Below the pieces are notes generated by a model. The model saw only the letters and a list, made by a program, of their open reading frames with translations. It had not been told where the DNA came from and did not search any database. The translations under genes were made by a program, and so were the position numbers. 64,000 nucleotides of DNA from REEB76 sp963774895 (GTDB taxonomy: Bacteria; Pseudomonadota; Gammaproteobacteria; Natronospirales; REEB76), in contig CAVZGN010000001.1 of the NCBI GenBank assembly GCA_963774895.1, positions 744,001-808,000 of the forward strand, given 5' to 3'. This document shows, one piece after another, positions 61,046 to 64,000 of this stretch. Every line of letters begins with the position of its first letter. Within the stretch, counting starts at the first letter, position 1.

Positions 61046-63937
61046 ATGAGCGAATCCCTTCAACAGCGTTATCAGACAACCGCGTTTTCAGGCGGCAATG
61101 CCGCTTATCTTGAAGGTCTGTACGAGCAGTTTCTGCAGAATCCAGGCTCGATACCCCCGGAGTGGAGCGATTATTTTCGTGTAATCCAGTCTGGGGCGGC
61201 CGGACCCCGTGATATTCCTCGCGGACCGGTGGAAGCGCTGATGTCAGCCCGTGCCCGGGCACATCGTCTGCTTGCTCAGCCCGACGGCGGCGGACTGCAT
61301 CCGGTGGAGGCTGAAAAACAAGCCGCCGTTATCAAACTGATCGAATCTTATCGGGGGCGCGGCCATCTACGCGCCAACTTGGATCCTCTCGGACTGTACG
61401 TGCCACCGGTAGTGCCGGATCTGGACCTGAAATTCCATGGGCTGGATGAATCCGACATGGATACGGTGTTCAGCACCGTATCCCTCAGCGGTCCCGATCA
61501 CATGCCACTCAGGGATATCTGGTCATTGCTGCAGGAAACCTATTGCCGAACCTTGGGTTTCGAATACATGCATATGACCGATGGCGAAGAGAGAGACTGG
61601 CTCAAGGATAGGATCGAGAGTGTGCGTGCCAGCGCGCATCTCAAGGATGACGAAAAACTCAAGATCCTGGATTCGCTGGTTGCTGCCGAAGGCATGGAGC
61701 GCTATCTGCATACGCGCTATGTGGGCCAGAAACGTTTTTCGATTGAAGGCGGCGATTCCCTGATGGCCATGCTGCACGATCTGGTCAAGCAAGCCAGCGC
61801 CCTGGGTGTGCAAGAGACGGTGGTCGGCATGGCGCATCGCGGCCGCCTCAACGTGCTCATCAATGTGCTGGGCAAGTCGCCAGGCGAGATATTTTCCGAG
61901 TTTGAAGGCAGTTATGATCCCAGGCACGAGACAGGCTCGGGTGATGTGAAATATCACCTGGGATTTGCCTCGGATGTGCAGACATCCCATGGCAGCATGC
62001 ACGTGGCGCTGGCCTTCAATCCCTCGCATCTGGAGATCGTGAATCCGGTGGTGGTGGGTTCGGTGCGTGCGCGCCAGGACCGTCGCGCTGACCTGAATGG
62101 CGAGGCGGTGCTGCCGGTGCTGATCCACGGGGATGCGGCCTTATCCGGGCAGGGCATCGGCATGGAGACCCTGCAATTGTCCCAGGCGCGTGGTTTCCAT
62201 ACCGGCGGCACGCTGCATATCGTTCTCAACAACCAGATCGGCTTCACCATCAGCAACCCGCACGACGCCCGTTCCACGCCGTATTGCACCGATATCGCCA
62301 AGATGCTGGAAGCCCCGGTGTTGCATGCCAACGGCGACGATCCGGAAGCCGCGGTCTTCGCCACGCGCCTGGCGCTCGATTACCGCCAGAAGTTCCACAA
62401 GGATGTATTCATCGATCTGGTGTGCTATCGCCGGCACGGGCATAACGAGGCGGACGAGCCTGCGGTGACGCAGCCCATCATGTATCAGAAAATCCGCAGC
62501 CATCCCACCACCCTGGCTTTGTATGCGGAGAAACTGAAAAACCAGAAGCTGGTCGATGATGCCGCCCTGAGTTCCAAGGCTGAGACCTATCGCGAGCAAT
62601 TGAATACCGGCAAACCGGTAGCACCCGGCATCATTGCGCATGTGCCCAACCAGTACACCGTGAATTGGAGCCGTTACCAGCAGCACCACTGGCACGAGAG
62701 TGTGAACACGCGGTTGCCGGCTGGGCAGTTGAAATTTCTCACCGATGCTATCAACGCCGTACCGGCCAAAGTGCAACTGCATCCCACGGTCGCGCGTATT
62801 TACGATATGCGCCGCAAGATGGCGGCCGGCACGCAGCCGATGGACTGGGGTTTCGCCGAGATGCTGGCCTATGCGAGTTTAGTGACTACGGGCTATCCGG
62901 TGCGTCTCACCGGCCAGGACACCGCTCGTGGCACCTTTTTCCACAGGCACGCGGTCCTGCATAACCAGAAAGACGGCGGCACCTATACACCTCTTGAACA
63001 TATCGCCAGGGATCAGAAAGCTTTCACGGTGGTGGACTCTTTGCTTTCGGAAGAGGGTGTCATGGGCTTCGAATACGGTTACAGCACCGCTGAGCCGGAT
63101 GCGCTGGTGATCTGGGAAGCACAGTATGGGGATTTCGCCAATGGCGCGCAGGTGGTGATCGATCAGTTCATCTCCGCCGGCGAAGCCAAATGGGGCCGGC
63201 TGTGTGGATTGGTGCTGTTCCTGCCCCACGGCTACGAAGGCGCCGGCCCTGAGCATTCATCGGCGCGCCTGGAGCGCTATCTGCAATTGTGCGCGGAACA
63301 CAATATGCAAGTATGCGTACCCTCCACACCGGCGCAACTTTTCCACATGCTGCGCCGCCAGGTGATGCGGCCGTACCGTAAACCCTTGGTGGTCATGATG
63401 CCCAAGAGTCTGCTGCGCCATAAACTCTCGGTCTCAGATCTCAGTGATCTGACCCATGGGCATTTCCACGTTGTGATCCCGGAGATCGACGAGCTGCCCG
63501 CCAAACACATCCAGCGCGTGACTTTTTGCTCAGGTAAGATCTATTACGATCTACTGGAAGCCCGGCGTGCGGATAAAAACATAAACGATATTGCCATCGT
63601 CCGGCTCGAGCAGCTGTATCCATTCCCACATGAGGAGTATGCGGAAATCATCCAACGCTATGCTCAGGCTCGCGATATCGTGTGGTGCCAGGAAGAACCA
63701 CAGAATCAGGGCGCCTGGTATGAAATACGCCACCGCTTGCAGGAGCCCCTGAAAGAACATCACAGCCTGCGCTATGTGGGGCGCGCAGCCTCGGCATCAC
63801 CCGCCGCCGGCTATATGCAACTGCACAAACAGCAGCAGACTACACTGATTCAGGAGGCCTTGAGCAAGAACACACAGGGGGCGCCTGCGGTGGTTAGTAA
63901 CAACATCAAGAGTAAAAACGTTTCGGAGAAGGCATGA
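61046..63937 (+). CDS. sucA: 2-oxoglutarate dehydrogenase E1 component
   Basis: This 963-residue enzyme begins MSESLQQRYQTTAF with GGAAG shortly before the ATG. It has the E1 features for thiamine diphosphate: GMAHRGRLNVL, GDAALSGQG, LNNQIGFTIS and the RRHGHNEADEP motif. It decarboxylates 2-oxoglutarate and passes the succinyl group to E2 in the TCA cycle. Length and C-terminal motifs are typical. The leader (60847-61045) has a TACACT -10-like element and a 6-bp inverted repeat CTGACC...GGTCAG (about 61007-61025). Its stop overlaps the next start (ATGA). Confidence 0.96.
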   Translation: MSESLQQRYQTTAFSGGNAAYLEGLYEQFLQNPGSIPPEWSDYFRVIQSGAAGPRDIPRGPVEALMSARARAHRLLAQPDGGGLHPVEAEKQAAVIKLIESYRGRGHLRANLDPLGLYVPPVVPDLDLKFHGLDESDMDTVFSTVSLSGPDHMPLRDIWSLLQETYCRTLGFEYMHMTDGEERDWLKDRIESVRASAHLKDDEKLKILDSLVAAEGMERYLHTRYVGQKRFSIEGGDSLMAMLHDLVKQASALGVQETVVGMAHRGRLNVLINVLGKSPGEIFSEFEGSYDPRHETGSGDVKYHLGFASDVQTSHGSMHVALAFNPSHLEIVNPVVVGSVRARQDRRADLNGEAVLPVLIHGDAALSGQGIGMETLQLSQARGFHTGGTLHIVLNNQIGFTISNPHDARSTPYCTDIAKMLEAPVLHANGDDPEAAVFATRLALDYRQKFHKDVFIDLVCYRRHGHNEADEPAVTQPIMYQKIRSHPTTLALYAEKLKNQKLVDDAALSSKAETYREQLNTGKPVAPGIIAHVPNQYTVNWSRYQQHHWHESVNTRLPAGQLKFLTDAINAVPAKVQLHPTVARIYDMRRKMAAGTQPMDWGFAEMLAYASLVTTGYPVRLTGQDTARGTFFHRHAVLHNQKDGGTYTPLEHIARDQKAFTVVDSLLSEEGVMGFEYGYSTAEPDALVIWEAQYGDFANGAQVVIDQFISAGEAKWGRLCGLVLFLPHGYEGAGPEHSSARLERYLQLCAEHNMQVCVPSTPAQLFHMLRRQVMRPYRKPLVVMMPKSLLRHKLSVSDLSDLTHGHFHVVIPEIDELPAKHIQRVTFCSGKIYYDLLEARRADKNINDIAIVRLEQLYPFPHEEYAEIIQRYAQARDIVWCQEEPQNQGAWYEIRHRLQEPLKEHHSLRYVGRAASASPAAGYMQLHKQQQTTLIQEALSKNTQGAPAVVSNNIKSKNVSEKA

Positions 63938-64000
63938 GTATCGAAATCAAGGTTCCGCAATTACCCGAATCCATCCAGGATGCCACGCTGGTTAGCTGGC
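63934..64000 (+). CDS. sucB: dihydrolipoamide succinyltransferase (E2), start only
   Basis: The frame from ATG 63934 reads MSIEIKVPQLPESIQDATL, the start of the lipoyl domain of E2 of the 2-oxoglutarate dehydrogenase complex. It overlaps sucA by four bases (ATGA). The rest lies beyond the window. Confidence 0.9.
   Translation, partial: MSIEIKVPQLPESIQDATLVSW

Overview
The window comes from a Gammaproteobacterium. TonB-dependent receptors with long Ser/Thr/Asn-rich loops, FG-GAP/DUF11 surface proteins, GTAG-type REP elements, TPR-sulfotransferases and GlyGly-CTERM-like tails point toward the Xanthomonadales/Nevskiales/Steroidobacter side, but I cannot fix the genus. Most of the sequence is ordinary chromosome of moderate-to-high GC. 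The 55-59 kb stretch is visibly richer in AT.

Layout. 1-7.6 kb is ion transport: the 3'-truncated view of an MgtA-type Mg2+ ATPase, a DUF2946-like small protein with a TonB-dependent receptor, and pstC-pstA-pstB behind a textbook Pho box. 7.9-8.4 kb holds a PagL-like lipid A deacylase gene interrupted by an in-frame stop. 8.8-18 kb is an MdtABC/MuxABC-type efflux operon (adaptor, two RND pumps, outer-membrane lipoprotein) with CpxR-like tandem half-sites upstream. 18-25.5 kb has a one-protein HTH-TM-FlgO/TolB-TPR regulator and a set of exported proteins (ankyrin, FG-GAP/DUF11). 25.5-35.4 kb holds tRNA-Val, hrpB, a REP cluster, a second RND pump with its adaptor and a decayed PadR regulator, bcp/prxQ and ugd. 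35.4-38.2 kb is an exported S8-like protease with a separate small protein that resembles its propeptide.

38.3-41.4 kb is a recombinogenic stretch: tRNA-Ala, tRNA-Arg, a 5' tRNA fragment, two copies of a covarying hairpin repeat, several 8-bp stem hairpins and an IS3-type orfA remnant.

41.4-60.9 kb is the most unusual region. It packs TPR-TylF methyltransferase, three TPR-sulfotransferases, an SseB-domain protein, a 1028-residue TonB-dependent receptor, a PF13759-type oxygenase, an AspH-sulfotransferase fusion, a small HxD oxygenase, a TPR-AspH protein, a P-loop sulfotransferase-like protein, an OGFOD1/Tpa1-like oxygenase and a SEL1-prolyl-4-hydroxylase. I read this as a candidate protein- or peptide-tailoring island (hydroxylation, sulfation and possibly methylation) linked to an outer-membrane receptor. 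No substrate or precursor peptide is evident, so its function is inferred. The window closes with sucA and the first codons of sucB.
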